Shown piece by piece: positions 35,745 through 47,507 of a stretch of 63,949 nucleotides of DNA. The notes below the pieces were generated by a model that was not told the origin of the DNA, made no database searches, and saw only the letters and a list, made by a program, of their open reading frames with translations. This DNA comes from Gryganskiella cystojenkinii. Its lineage: Eukaryota > Mortierellomycota > Mortierellomycetes > Mortierellales > Mortierellaceae. Both the position numbers and the translations under genes were made by a program. Within the stretch, counting starts at the first letter, position 1. The number at the start of each line of letters is the position of its first letter. Location: positions 45,775 to 109,723 of the forward strand of contig JAAAIG010000023.1 of the NCBI GenBank assembly GCA_015852425.1, given 5' to 3'.

Positions 35745-36577
35745 CAGTTATGTGGATGCTGATCAGAATCGAATCAAGTGTGAAAAGTGTTAAAAGTGCA
35801 AGAGAGAACCGGAGAGGCTCAAGAGAATATATAATGTGAAAATATGGGGTTGGTGGTCAAAGATCCAAAGTAAGGAAACAAAACAAGGAAAGGAAGAGGA
35901 AAAAAGAATAGAGGAAAAGAGAGGAGCAGCTTCAGCCCCTCTTGCTGTACTTCATCCAGTCAGCATCCAGGCCCTCCCCTTCCCCTTTCCGCCTTTTTGG
36001 TGTTATTTTCCAGTCCGGTAGGTTAGGAATGCAAGAGACAAGGTTAAGCTATCGCAGCAACAACAGATAACAGACAAAACAGAAAAAAAACAAAAAGAGC
36101 TAGGCGAACGGGTTTCGACCATCCCTTTCCTTTTCACGCTCTCGTTCTCCTCTTTCTCTTTTGCTCTACCAACCCCACGAATTGTCATTTCCTCCTTTTT
36201 CCAAACGATGCCAGACCGAATGCAGGGCAGAGAGGCAAGGCGAGGATATGGATTCACGGAGAATATTCCGCCAATAAACCATATTCAAGTCAGTCATCAA
36301 TCTGTTAACGAGGGCGATTCCATTGCGCTTGTTGACTACATGAGGGCAGTTACGAAATCTGGGTGATCGCGCAGGAATATATGCTGTCAAGCCTCAACCT
36401 GATTCTGAACCAACCAAAAAAGTGAAGAGGGGATCCAGATCCCCCATCTTCATATCAATCATAATGTTAATAGACAAAAGAACTATATTTTTCACTTTCA
36501 CCAAATTGCTGCCTGGTCGCAAGAGATCAAAAATAAGACCCTGTGTACACGTATCTGAGGAGAAGGGAGGTCGAGCC
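35745..36577. other. Intergenic, no gene seen
   Basis: About 830 bp between two minus-strand genes. Purine-rich tract at 35860-35930 and CT-rich at 36118-36170. Short ORFs are not convincing. Confidence 0.45.
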
Positions 36578-39500
36578 TCACTGACGCGAGTGCCGGTCCT
36601 GTGGTGTTAATCGCCGTGGTGACTGCGTTGTCTCGTCCTCAAACTGGCTCAGCATCACCACGGATGGCTCGCTCTGGAGGGTCGGGATCGATGGCATTGA
36701 GGGCAGAGACGGCGGAGAAGGAAACGACGGTAGAGAGGGCATCGACGGCAGGGTTGAGAAGGAGTAGTTCAACGACGGCGGTGAAGGAAATGTGGGATCA
36801 TCGCGAATACCACCGTCCGCTCTTGCAGTGTAATTGCTGCTACCGTACAAAAACTGGTCATGATCCCGTTGTTGATGTTCTCCACTTCCTCCATTCCGAT
36901 AGACATTTCTCCGACCGGCAGCCCTTGGAACTTCCAAGGGTGAGTACTTGGGTTCATCCATCAGCATCAGACTATTGTCATCGTTCCCAAAGCTGTCACT
37001 AGCCGGCATATCACTATCGCCACTGCCTCGGATGATGCTTCGGCCGTGGCTCGCCATTTTATCAGAGTATCGTCGATGCGAGAGCGGAGATGCAGTGGCA
37101 CTCGCCAGTAATCCAAAACTCGAGGGCTCGATAATCGGCTGTGCTAGAATCGGCGATTCGTCCTCGTCCTCTCCTTCATCCTCCTCATAATTGTCCCCTT
37201 CCTCTTCTTGCAATCCGACAAGTCGACCTCCGGAAGCGTTGCTGCCCGGTCGTCTTTTCTTTGCATGTTTTCCACCAGATTTCTTGCGCTTCAAGCCCAG
37301 TTCTTGTAGACAGGATGCCGTCAGTTCCGAAGGTAAAGAATGCAAGGCCGGGTCGTCTTGTACTGGTTCTGGTTGTTCCAGTACAGGCTCGGGTTTCAGC
37401 ATCGGCTCTTGCGTCGATCCTGGTTCTAGATCTTGTGTTGGCTCCGGTTCGGGTTCTTTGTGTGGCCCTTGTGGCTCTTGTGTGTCTGGCACCAACATGT
37501 TTCGTCGGTAATAAGCTTCCTCGTCCTCTTTGACCGCAAGGCGATCGACCATCTCTTCATCACCTCCTTGTTCATAAAGGAAGGAAGGGAGCGAGCTTGC
37601 AGGGTAAGAATCCTGAGTTCGCTTGTGTGCCCCAACAACAGTCGAGAGATCATCGTCTCCATATGGATCGTCTCCTCCTCCATGCTGCAAAGCTCCACTG
37701 TCTTGCCGAGCCAACATTGATTGAAGGTCCGAGGGATCCTGGTTCAAAGGAGCTGGAGGTACCGAGGGGATCGAATCCTTGGCCAAAACCTTTGATGGGA
37801 CCGCTTTAGCTGGTTGTTGTCTTTGGCGAGGCTGAGGCTGCCTTCGTCGATGGTTCAGTAAAAGGGCCTCCAGAGGATCAAGCATCGGATCTTCTTCCTC
37901 CTCATCATGTTCTTGTTCTTCCTCAGGTGCTTCTTCCTGTGAGGTATGAACCACAGGATGGGATGAATGCTGATCATCAGTCACCGATGGGGATTTCTCT
38001 CGGTTCTTGTCTCCAGTTCTTGAAAAATGGGGTGGTCGTCTCAATGCAACCCGTCGAGTGGTCGATGTTGAGGCGTCGGACGTGCCTTTAGACTTTGCAG
38101 TAATGGAAGATGATTTCGTTTTTGCAGGGTCTGTGGTAGTTACGGCGGCGGCTTTGAGGCCAGCAGTGGTGACTGCTCCTCGGGTATATGTGTTGTCTGG
38201 CTTGTCGTTTTCAAAACCTTGCTCGCCAGCATTCGCTTCTCCTTCTTCCCGTTGTTGCATGGCCTCTTGGACACCTCCCATCCAGCGTGCAATCTTGTCC
38301 ATCTCGATGGAGGGCAGACCAACAGGACTATCGTCAGATTTAAAGGTCGAATCAATGGAGACGACGGATTTCTGCCTTTCGAGGAGTGCCGCAGAAGGTC
38401 CTTCAGGACCATCACCGCCATTCTCGTCATCAAGATGAATATGAATTTCCTCCATTGGGGAGGTCGGTAATGAGGATGACAGGATAATCGCCTGCGACAG
38501 TTGACGTCCTGTCTGAGGAGGTCGAGCAGGCTCGGGCGGCGGCGCATGAATAGGCTCAGCTTGCGCCGCTGTCTTTTGAACCAATGGCTTTGCTCGAGAT
38601 CTCTTGGGAATAAGGTCGGCAATGCTCTTTGTTACTGCAGCTTTGCTGGTCGACGATGTCTTTCCTGGCCCTGGTGTTGATGATTGTGCCACAGATTTTG
38701 ACGATGCTCCTGTTGTGGATGCTGGTACCTTTGTTGCCACGGATTTTGAGGCCGAGGATGAAGATGGTCGTTTTGTTGATGTACTCGGTGTTGATGTGGA
38801 TTCTTTTGTCGTCGAGGTATATTCTTGAGGCAGTGGTACTTTATCCCGTGTATGAGCCTCGGCGGTTTTCTTGCCTTTTGAGGGTCTTTGTGACGCTGCT
38901 ACTGCTGCTGCTGTTGTTGTTGCTGTTGTTGCTTTCTCAGTTGCTGCTATCAGAAAGGAGATATTTCCGTTATTTAGTTTCATCAAAAATGGGCGATAAA
39001 AAGTAGAAATAAAAAACTCTGTCGCCTTGTTAGTCTGCGATGCGTTATGGTACCTTTTTCCATCATCCTTGGCAGCATAGTGTTAATCTTTGGTTGGAAC
39101 TGAGAGAGTTTGGACTGGATCGCCGCCAGGGCATCCGAGTCTCTAATGTTGTTATTGGCCCCTCCTACAGTCGTATTTGTGCTAGTTGGATCCGATGATT
39201 GTTGTTTCCGAGATTTCGATGTCGCCGCCTCTGGGGTTTCTGGCGCTGCTTTCTTGGTCATGGTGATGGCGCTCGAGAGAACAGACTGTCGATAACGAGT
39301 GGGAGAAGGTTCTGGAGAGGGGGAAGCTGGTGGGTCCGATAGGTTCGCGTATGACTTTCGTAGCCTTGACTTTGGTTCGTTTTCTTGTCGAGATGAAAGA
39401 GGGACGAGTCGGGTCTGGACCGCAAAAGACTTTCGAGGTCGTTGCTCGGATTGAATCCAACCAGATGTACCTGTGGTCGATGTTGCTCCTTTGGGGTGAG

Positions 39501-39636
39501 ATAATGAGCGTGTTGATGCAGATTTCGACGAGTTCGAACTTGAAGAAGAAGAAGAAGAAGAAGAAGAAGTTGACGAGGTGTTGCGCGCGAGAGTTGGTGG
39601 CTCGGTCTTTTCAGTTGTGGATGCACTCTCGGCCAT
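36578..39636 (-). CDS. Large disordered Ser/Pro/Glu-rich protein, unknown
   Basis: Two exons, 39636-39054 and 38946-36578, give 983 aa. Nearly all is low complexity: a Ser run near residue 30, Ser/Thr/Lys tracts, acidic stretches (EEAPEEEQEHDEEEEDP), a Pro-Glu repeat region, a basic nuclear-signal-like patch (LKRKKSGGKHAKKRRPG), and a Ser-Pro repeat near the C-terminus (PSLPSFPSPPSLPSMPS). One amphipathic segment before the intron (AIQSKLSQFQPKINTMLPRMM) may be a short coiled coil or docking helix. No domain is recognised. A nuclear scaffold or regulator is possible. The intron ends in a TAGCAG tandem acceptor giving one or two alanines. ATG 39634-39636 is used; the frame upstream lacks another ATG. 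Confidence 0.75.
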
Positions 39637-39864
39637 GGAAATGGGTCCTTTTGTGGATGGCAAATGAATGAGGATGTGTGCCTTGTTCCTTTTGTTGCAA
39701 TTTGTGCGCTCTCACGCGTCAAAAAGAAAAGACAGTCGAGTGGTGGCAAAGTGCACGTGACTTTTTAGTCCAATGCTGAAAAGAAAGAGGAAAAAAAAAA
39801 AAGAAAAAAAAGATCAGTTTCCCCTCATTTCCTCATTACTTCCATCAACCATATCTATATATAC

Positions 39865-40745
39865 ATGGAGAACTATCACCGCAGACCAAAGACCTCAAAG
39901 TCAAAGTTCGAAGACGACGATGGCGGAGACCAACCATCAGCAGGAAAGAACAAGTCGAGCACCGGGATCAATCCTCACAATAAACCTCAACAACATGGCG
40001 TCATGGTCATCTCTCCTCACGGCAAGATTCGGTCCTATGTCACTCGTGCCCTAGAAGTCTTGACCGAGACTGACACTCCCGCACTAGAGACGTCTCAGCA
40101 GGTATGACAGAGGTGGTTTCTACTTTCCAGCATACCCCATAGTATCGAATTTGGCGACTAATATCTGTCATCATTACATGTTTGTTTGTTTTCTAGCCAA
40201 CATCAACACCAACAGAGTCCACAACATCATCATCATCAGCAGCAGTAGTAGTATCAAAACCACTCTCAGGGTCAGGGACAACGACATCATCACCGAGAGG
40301 CGTCCTGACCATCAAAGCCCAGGGGAAAAACGTAGCCAAGGCCGTGACAGTCGCCGAAATCTTGAAACGTCGCATGGGGGGTTCTTTGCATCAGTTCACA
40401 GAGATCGGTCAAATCTCTGAACAAGAGATCTGGGATCCCAACCCAGATCAACCCAACCTCGATCCTTTGACAGTCACCCGTCATCGTCCCACCATCCGGA
40501 TCCGACTTTCCAAGGAACTGAACGAGGCTTCTACTCTCACAAACAGTGCAGCTGGGCTGATGCAAAATATCCCCGGCGCCAGTATTCCAAGAGACGAGCA
40601 CGCAGACCCAGAAGATGAGGACGACGAGCAAGAGGATAAAGATTCACAATTAGAACGTTGGCCCGGTGCAATCTTGGATCGAGATGCGATCGCAAGACGG
40701 TTTGTGGGATACCAAGCACCAACAGGGAACGACATTTACTTGTAA
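39865..40745 (+). CDS. Alba-domain protein, Rpp25-like RNase P/MRP subunit
   Basis: Two exons, 39865-40101 and 40197-40745, give 261 aa. The Alba fold is visible as HGVMVISPHGKIRSYVTRALEVL, then after a low-complexity Ser/Thr insert at the splice join, GVLTIKAQGKNVAKAVTVAEILKRRMG and later PTIRIRLSKEL. This order matches eukaryotic Rpp25/Pop6-type Alba proteins, which bind RNase P and MRP RNA in the nucleus. The C-terminus is acidic (PEDEDDEQEDKD). The Ser/Thr insert lies between strand and helix units of the fold and is unusual but plausible as a loop. The ATG follows directly after a TATATATA tract. Confidence 0.82.
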
Positions 40746-41036
40746 AAACGCACAAGAAATTGAAAAATAAAGGGAAAATCAGAGTTTTTTTATTCGAGGC
40801 GGTGATGTTGCGGAACAAATTATTAAAGGCGACAAGGTAGAAAGCGTAGATGGGGCTTTTTTTTTCTTCTTTCTTTTGTTCTGATTTGGAGAGGGTACTA
40901 TACAAAATTCAACTCTTTTGGAAAGGGTAACTTGAAAAGAGAGAAACGAAAAGCAAAGAACAAAAGGAAACATAACAAAGAGGTGGGGTGTGGGTGGGGT
41001 GGGAGGGATGCCACAGCTAGAGAAAATGACAGGTTA

Positions 41037-44000
41037 TCACTTTCCGGGACTGCCATTCAGTCCATTCCGTTTTTGATACTCGGCCAAAGCAGACTCTGCA
41101 AAGCCCATCAACTCGTGCAGATGCAAATGGGTCCCGACAGGCCATATAATCTTTTGAATACTGGTGTTGTGAACCGTTCGCTCCACCAAGGTCGATCCAA
41201 TCTGATCCGGATGAATACACCACTTCCTGAACGAATCTGGAAACTGTTGACGAGCAGCATCCGGTGTGAACCAGTTTCGACAATCATCCATTCGCTTTTG
41301 AATCTGCGCCCAATCCTCGACGTTTTGGATCAAACGCGTCGCGATGTCTGTCGAGACTGGGACTGTCGAGCTTTCGCCACTTTCCCTGGATCCTGCTGAG
41401 GAAGCAGCCAGAGCTGCCGGTTCAAACTGTCCACTCTTGCGCATCTCCTTTCGAAGACTCGCCGTGTGATAACTATAGACCTTGAAACATACCAAGACCT
41501 CCATCAATGCGCTAATTTGTTTAGAGGAGAAAAATCGGATCAGTCTATACGTTCCTTAAGAGGTACAAGTATCGAATATCGAAATAACCAGATGACCAAG
41601 GTATTATTATATTACCTCAACCCATCCAGGCCAACCATCTTGTTGGTATGGCACTGGTTTGTAAGCGCATTAATGAACTGTCGCATGGTCTCCCATGAGG
41701 TGATCGATTCCTTGACAGCAATATCCGGTCGTCCCGGATTCGAGAGGTTGTGGTACTTGTCATTCGCATGGAAGGCAGCAATGAACTCGAGAGAACTCAG
41801 AAAGTATTGAATTGCACATAACTTTGGATCATTCTTCTTTTTGAAAATATCGTCCGCACTGTGCTTGAAAGCCACACCGTTCGCGCGTCGACTAATGGGT
41901 CCACAGGAGAATTGTTAGTGACGCTGTGGAAACATGTTGGAACAATAGCAAAGCATATGGAATCTGTAAAAGAAGAACGTACAGTCGGAAGGTGTTAAAG
42001 TACTGGGCAATCTTCTCGGCGACCTCGGGTGCTGGTGTGGGTTTGCCACTACCACTGCTACTACTCGTGCTGCTGCTGTTACTAACCGAGGGCTTTAGCT
42101 CGGTGGACTGCAATTTGGAGACAGTATCTTTGAAGATTACTGGTGATTTACTGTTGTCCAATGCCGGTGAATCCGATGCAGCCTTAGGAGTATCGACCTG
42201 GACCACTCTCGTGCGCTGATAATCCCCAATCGACATCCGTTTGACGACCGTGGCAGCATTCAGAGAACTACTCGAAGAGGAACGCGCGAGACCTTCCTGT
42301 GTTGATGAACGAGAGTCAGATGATGCGGCAGAGGTACCTGCGGTTGATGCCGCCATAGCTGTAGCAGCAGCAGGTTGTTCTTCCTTAATCAACTGGGAGG
42401 GTCGACGCAGCGCACTGGACGAAGCAGACGAAGACGGTCCATGCTTGCTCTCAGATTCACGGCGACCGCCCAAACTGCTCGACTTTGTAGAGTCCCCTTG
42501 TGCTGAACGAGCATTGACGGGACTAGCAGATCGATCTCTGCCTCGACGGTCCACATCCTTGCGACCAATTTCCTGACGTTCTCTGGATCTCGACCGGCGC
42601 TTCTTGTTATCCCGACTGAGGCTCCTGTCTCGACTGCGATCCCGGCTTCTATCACGGGCAAAGCGGTCCCGACTACGGGCCCGTCCACGATCGTTTCTCT
42701 CCCGACTGCTGTCCCTCTGTCGACCACTGCCATCTTGCTTGCGCCTCGACGACCGGTCATCATCATAATCTCTCCTGTCGCGAGTAGACTTTCCATCCCG
42801 CCCCAAGGGTGACCCACGATTCCGATCATAGCGACCTCTGGGGGATCGAGACCTTGAGCGACTGCGACTGCGACCACGAGCACGGTCCTTGTTGGTAGAG
42901 GTGGAGGGACGATCCTTGGCACTCGAGTTTCTGTTGGCAACGTCATCCCGGGATTCCTTCTCCGATCGAGGTTTGGTATCTTTTGCGCCCCCATCTCTGC
43001 CAGTGCGTCCTCTGGGAGACATTGGTGTGGCTGTGGATCCGTTGCGGTCGGCTTTGGGATCGATTTTGTTGTTGTTGCTGCTACTACTGCCGCCTCCTGT
43101 TGCACGATTGATTGGGACAGTTGCTGTTCCATCATCATCCTTCGAAACCCTGCGATCCTTTGCAGAGGCCGCAAGTGCAGTCCTGTCGGACTTGTCCTTG
43201 ATCTCACGGGCATAATCATCCTCCTTGACATTGCGCCGACCTTCGGCATACTGAGTACTGCGATCCCTCGAATCACTACGCTTCTTTGGATCGGCTTTCA
43301 TATCCTTGGATCCAGACTCAGTTCGGCTTCGACCCTCGGCCTGCGATCTCGAAGGCTTTGGTTCCTCAGAGCCCTCGCGACGTCGCCTTTTGATAGTCTC
43401 TTCCGCATCCGCTTCGTCTGTGCTATGGTAGGAGGGTCGTCGGTTCCTGTCCTTTCCGCGTTCAGAGACTGGTGAGAGTGACTGTGCATCCTTGGGACGA
43501 GCAGATACAGGCTTACTCGTGCTAACCACACCTTTATCGTTCTTGTCCGTAAACTTGGAGACGCCGACAGAGATGGAATTACTCGGTTTGATCAAGGCGC
43601 CGATAACAGGACTGTCCATGGGATACTTCTTTCTGGATTCTACCGGACTCTTGTTGGTGGTGATAGGACTCCTGGTTCTATTTGGACTATGCGCTCCCGA
43701 TTTTGAGTCCCTGTCCCTTGATCGCGCTCTGCCATTTCTCTTGTTTTCAGACCCTGAACTGTCAGGGGAAAAAGACCGGACACGCTTCGAGCGACTGTCT
43801 GTACTCCGTTTACCATCTGCCGGGCTGTTAGAAGACTGTTTCCGCTTGCCGAGAGGACTCTTGGGGCTGTTGGTTCCCAGAGCATGATCATCACGGTCAT
43901 CATCATCATGGTCTCGACGGCTCTTGTCCTTGATCTTTGCCTTTGACTTCTTTCTCTCGTCCGATCCTGAAAGTTCAGAAGAATACGACCGTGAGCGCTT

Positions 44001-47000
44001 CGAACGACTTTCAGAGTACCTCGAATCCAAAGGCTTTTTGGATCCATCCTTTGAAGAATACCGAGAAGATCCCTTGCGGTCCTTGTCAACATCATCGTCC
44101 GAAGAAGAATAGTGGTCATTTTTGGGACGTGAGGGTTTCGAGTTGATAGGTGGTCTGGTCTTGGGGCTGTCTCTCGAGGATTTCTCCCGAGAAGAACCGG
44201 ATTTAAGGAGAAGTGAGGGTATACAGATTTTAACCACGACGGGCGATCGGGACAGACCCACACTGGTAATCCTGCGAGCCATTTCTGCGACTTGTTTGGA
44301 GGAAAGGATACTGCAAAATTGTCCCACAGAGGTCTTTCGCGCCCTCGAATCCTTTGGTGACGGGCGGGAGGATGAATCCGGAACACCCTTTCCTGAGATT
44401 ACTCCTGCTGGTCGTTTGCCTGCTACAACCTCCGATTTTGAGTTCCGTCGCAGAGCCGTCTTTCGACTATTTGGGAGTAAAAGTCAAAAATAAGAAACGA
44501 AATAGGACCATTGTCAATACCAAAAAAGGCTCCAGAGAACCCATTTGTACCAGGAACGCATTTCCAAAATACTCCAAGAGTCCAACCAAGTGATCGTCAT
44601 CTTACCCAATGCTCTTCCTCTGTCGAGAGTTTCCGTCAACGTCACTGGCAGTGACGACTTCTGATTCGGCATCCGAAGAGTCGCTTACCGAACCCGAATC
44701 GGAACTGTCGTCACTGCTTGCGCCAATGTGAATTGGTACAATGGGTACCTTTCCTGGTTGCTTTCCTCCTGTGACACTCCTTGCTGGTGTTGGCCATGGT
44801 GGGAGCGTTGGACTTGGCATCGGTGGGAGTTCTTCAATCATCTGTTGAGGGAGGAAGTAAAAAAATGCACGATGCGGCAAAATGAAAAAGGTGTTAGAAA
44901 GGCGAAAGCTTATCTCAATTTGTGCACATGTCAGGGAGGGTAGGGATTCGACCCAGATGGTGAAACAGCAGTAAATGAGAAAGATATGCCCATGAACATA
45001 CGTCGATAACCTTGCGAATCTCGTCCAAAGGAGGCGTAGGTGGGCTCTGAGAATTCCAGGTACAATAAAAAGAAGGAAAGAACGATTGTGGGTCAGTTTG
45101 TTGATTTCCAGTATCCAGGAGGGGGACAATCAGTTTCTCTGTTGTTGGTTCGCAAGGTTGAACAAGGCAGTCTTTACATGATGAAAGTGAGGACGGATAT
45201 TGCCGTTCGGATGCGAGCTTGTCACTGGTGTTCCCTTTTCACGACTACAAGGGAGAAGGGGATGAAGGAGAAGATAAAGAAAAAAGAGTAAAGACATTTG
45301 TCAGTAACAGAAATAGGTTACAAAGAAGCAGTAGAGGACGGGGGGTGGTGCAATCGAGAGACGACTTTGTCATCTCCTCTCTTCCTTTCCGCGTGGGGGA
45401 GCCTTTTTTGTTTGTTTGTGTTCAGCCTTTTTCTAGACCACTCGCGCTGCTTCCTTTTCCATCCCCACAGACGATTGATCACAAAATCCAAGGTGGGACC
45501 AAAATTTTCGTTCAGTCTTTCATCCATCCTTCCTCGAAGAAAATGCCTCTGATGTTCTGCTCGATGGTGGGCCTCGTCTATCGAATGGCACTCTGCAAAT
45601 CCTCATTCCTAAGGTCGTGCCCCGTGGAGATTGAACAATGGTGTGGAGAACATTTGATTTGCCCTGGAAAAAAGGGGGCATAATCAATTGAATGGAGGAA
45701 AATATGGAAGAGTGGAAATAGTCTTATCCAGGGCTATGTTGAGGTGTGCACAGTACATACTCTTCTCTCCCTTCCATCACGGTCTGGGCCAACATTACAC
45801 ACAAAAAACAAAGGTGTCCAAAAGGTGGTTCAAAAAGCAAGGCTTAGAGAAAGGAAAAATACAAACCCACGGCAACAGCTCTTTTTGTTTCCCTCGGTCA
45901 TCAACAAATCCGTGCCCGTCCACTTTGCTTGCCTGGGGGTTTTTTTACCCTTCAATTCAACTACGAGTATTCAATGCCACATGCCATCCAAAACAGACAA
46001 AGACGCTCGCGCCCTTGGTCTACCGGTCCGCCGCTGCTCCATCGTCAGTGTTTTTTTTTTCTCTTGCATAAACCTTTTCTTCAGATCCTCCGCGCAGTTC
46101 ATAAGTTCGGTCTGTCATCGGCTGCTCAAAAAAGCCAGCCCACGTAACCCCAACCCCAAGTTGCCATCACCAATCCTGGGAGGAACCCTCTCTCTTCTTT
46201 AATTTTGGCGAGGCGTCCAATGTACCCATCATCCGAATGCTCTGTCCGTAGTAAAGTCGTACTCTTTGAGCTGTGGCAAGTCCTCTTTATCTTTATCCGA
46301 AATATCAATAGCTCAGAAAGATGTTGGCCCTTCCGTTTGTTTGATTTCTCACGCTGCCTGGGCCCTCACAAGAAGAAAAAATAGGATGAATCCCATCCTG
46401 GACTACACTCAGCCTGCTTGGAGGGTGACAACAAAACGGAGATCCAGCCAGATCAACGACCATGAACTGAACTAAACTGACTATGGTTGCCAACCTCCTC
46501 CCACTTCCCTTCCCTCTCTCGATCTTCTTTTGATATCGAGATTCACCGCTCGCTATTCTCTTGCGAGTCGTCTTGAATAGGTTCCCAAAATATGATTTGA
46601 CCTTTTGAAAACTTACCCCGACATGTGTGGGATTTGCATCCCTGCTGCCCAGCCGGTAATGGTGGGAGGACAGGTCGGTACCACCCAATCAAACTTGTTA
46701 TGAGCGCCTCCTGCTCCAATATTCGGTGATCGGTCCCTGAGAGGCCTATCTTTTAAGCCCCAGAGTCGAGGATTGAACGTCAGGTATTCGATACAGCCAT
46801 GCATGGGTTCTGGTCCATGGTGTCCACCGCCAGCGGTCCAGTTCTTTTTAAACTCGAGAATCTTTTGATCGATATCGTCGTGTAGATGACCAGAGAGGTG
46901 TTGATGATGGGTCGAAGTTGGGGTGTTGAGGGAACTGGCAGTCGAGGAAGAAGCCATGATAGAGTTGGGACTTGGGATAGAGGGGCTGGGCGTGGCCTCC

Positions 47001-47017
47001 TGGTCTTTTCTGCTCAT
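41037..47017 (-). CDS. AF4/FMR2 (AFF)-like elongation scaffold
   Basis: Seven exons (47017-46617, 45244-45178, 45046-45002, 44841-44606, 44466-41983, 41891-41616, 41511-41037) give 1327 aa, every join in phase. The N-terminal region is Ser/Pro-rich; residues about 172-250 include ELPPMPSPTLPPWPTP and a Ser/Asp tract. A hydrophobic motif VVVKICIPSLLLKSG (about 326-340) recalls the AFF motif near its Ser tract. The middle (about 780-900) is an Arg-Ser/Arg-Asp repeat. The C-terminal 260 residues are helical: KHSADDIFKKK, YFLSSLEFIAAFHAND, RLIQNVEDWAQIQ and HLHELMGFAESAL, in the order of the AFF C-terminal homology domain. AFF proteins scaffold the super elongation complex. The join of exon 1 across a 1.37-kb intron is the weakest part; 46617-47017 could be a separate gene. 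Confidence 0.68.
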
Positions 47018-47471
47018 GATACAAAAAAGTAAAAGTAGAACCTCTTCTTTTTACCCCGAAAGATTGATGTGGACGTTTTGGAAGAAGCTCTTTTTGTGAG
47101 AGTGTGTGGAGGAGGTATGGTGTGTGAGTGTTTGTTTTTTGAAGAGAGGAGGAAAAGAAGAAAAGGAAGAGAGGGAGGGCGATTGGATAGAAAACAGAAA
47201 AAGAAAAAAGAAAAAAAGATATGGTGTAAAAAAGATTAAAGCCTCGGAACTGAGAAGGAACGAGAGGGGATTGAGAGACTGATCAATGATATGGCACCAA
47301 TCGAGGAGAGTAAGGTAGTAGAGGCAGCAGGGGATTGCCTTGTTAATCTACCAAGAAAAGAGGAAGAGTGGGTGGCCAAAGGGCCGATGGTCCAGGATCG
47401 ACTCTCTTTTGAGAACGAGATTGTAAATCGGGAGTCAATTGAATCCTGATGCGAATCCTGCACAGAATGTA

Positions 47472-47507
<36 letters not shown>

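Noticed and set aside
42389..43276. Long open frame on the minus strand overlapping the AFF-like gene
   Set aside because: Out of frame with the spliced gene and made of Arg/Val/Gly-rich translation of the Arg-Ser repeat DNA.
43640..44386. 248-codon minus frame
   Set aside because: Shadow of exon 5 of the AFF-like gene; the other frame joins in phase on both sides.
45219..45683. 154-codon plus frame in the first intron of the AFF-like gene
   Set aside because: No domain, mixed composition, and lies in proposed intron DNA.
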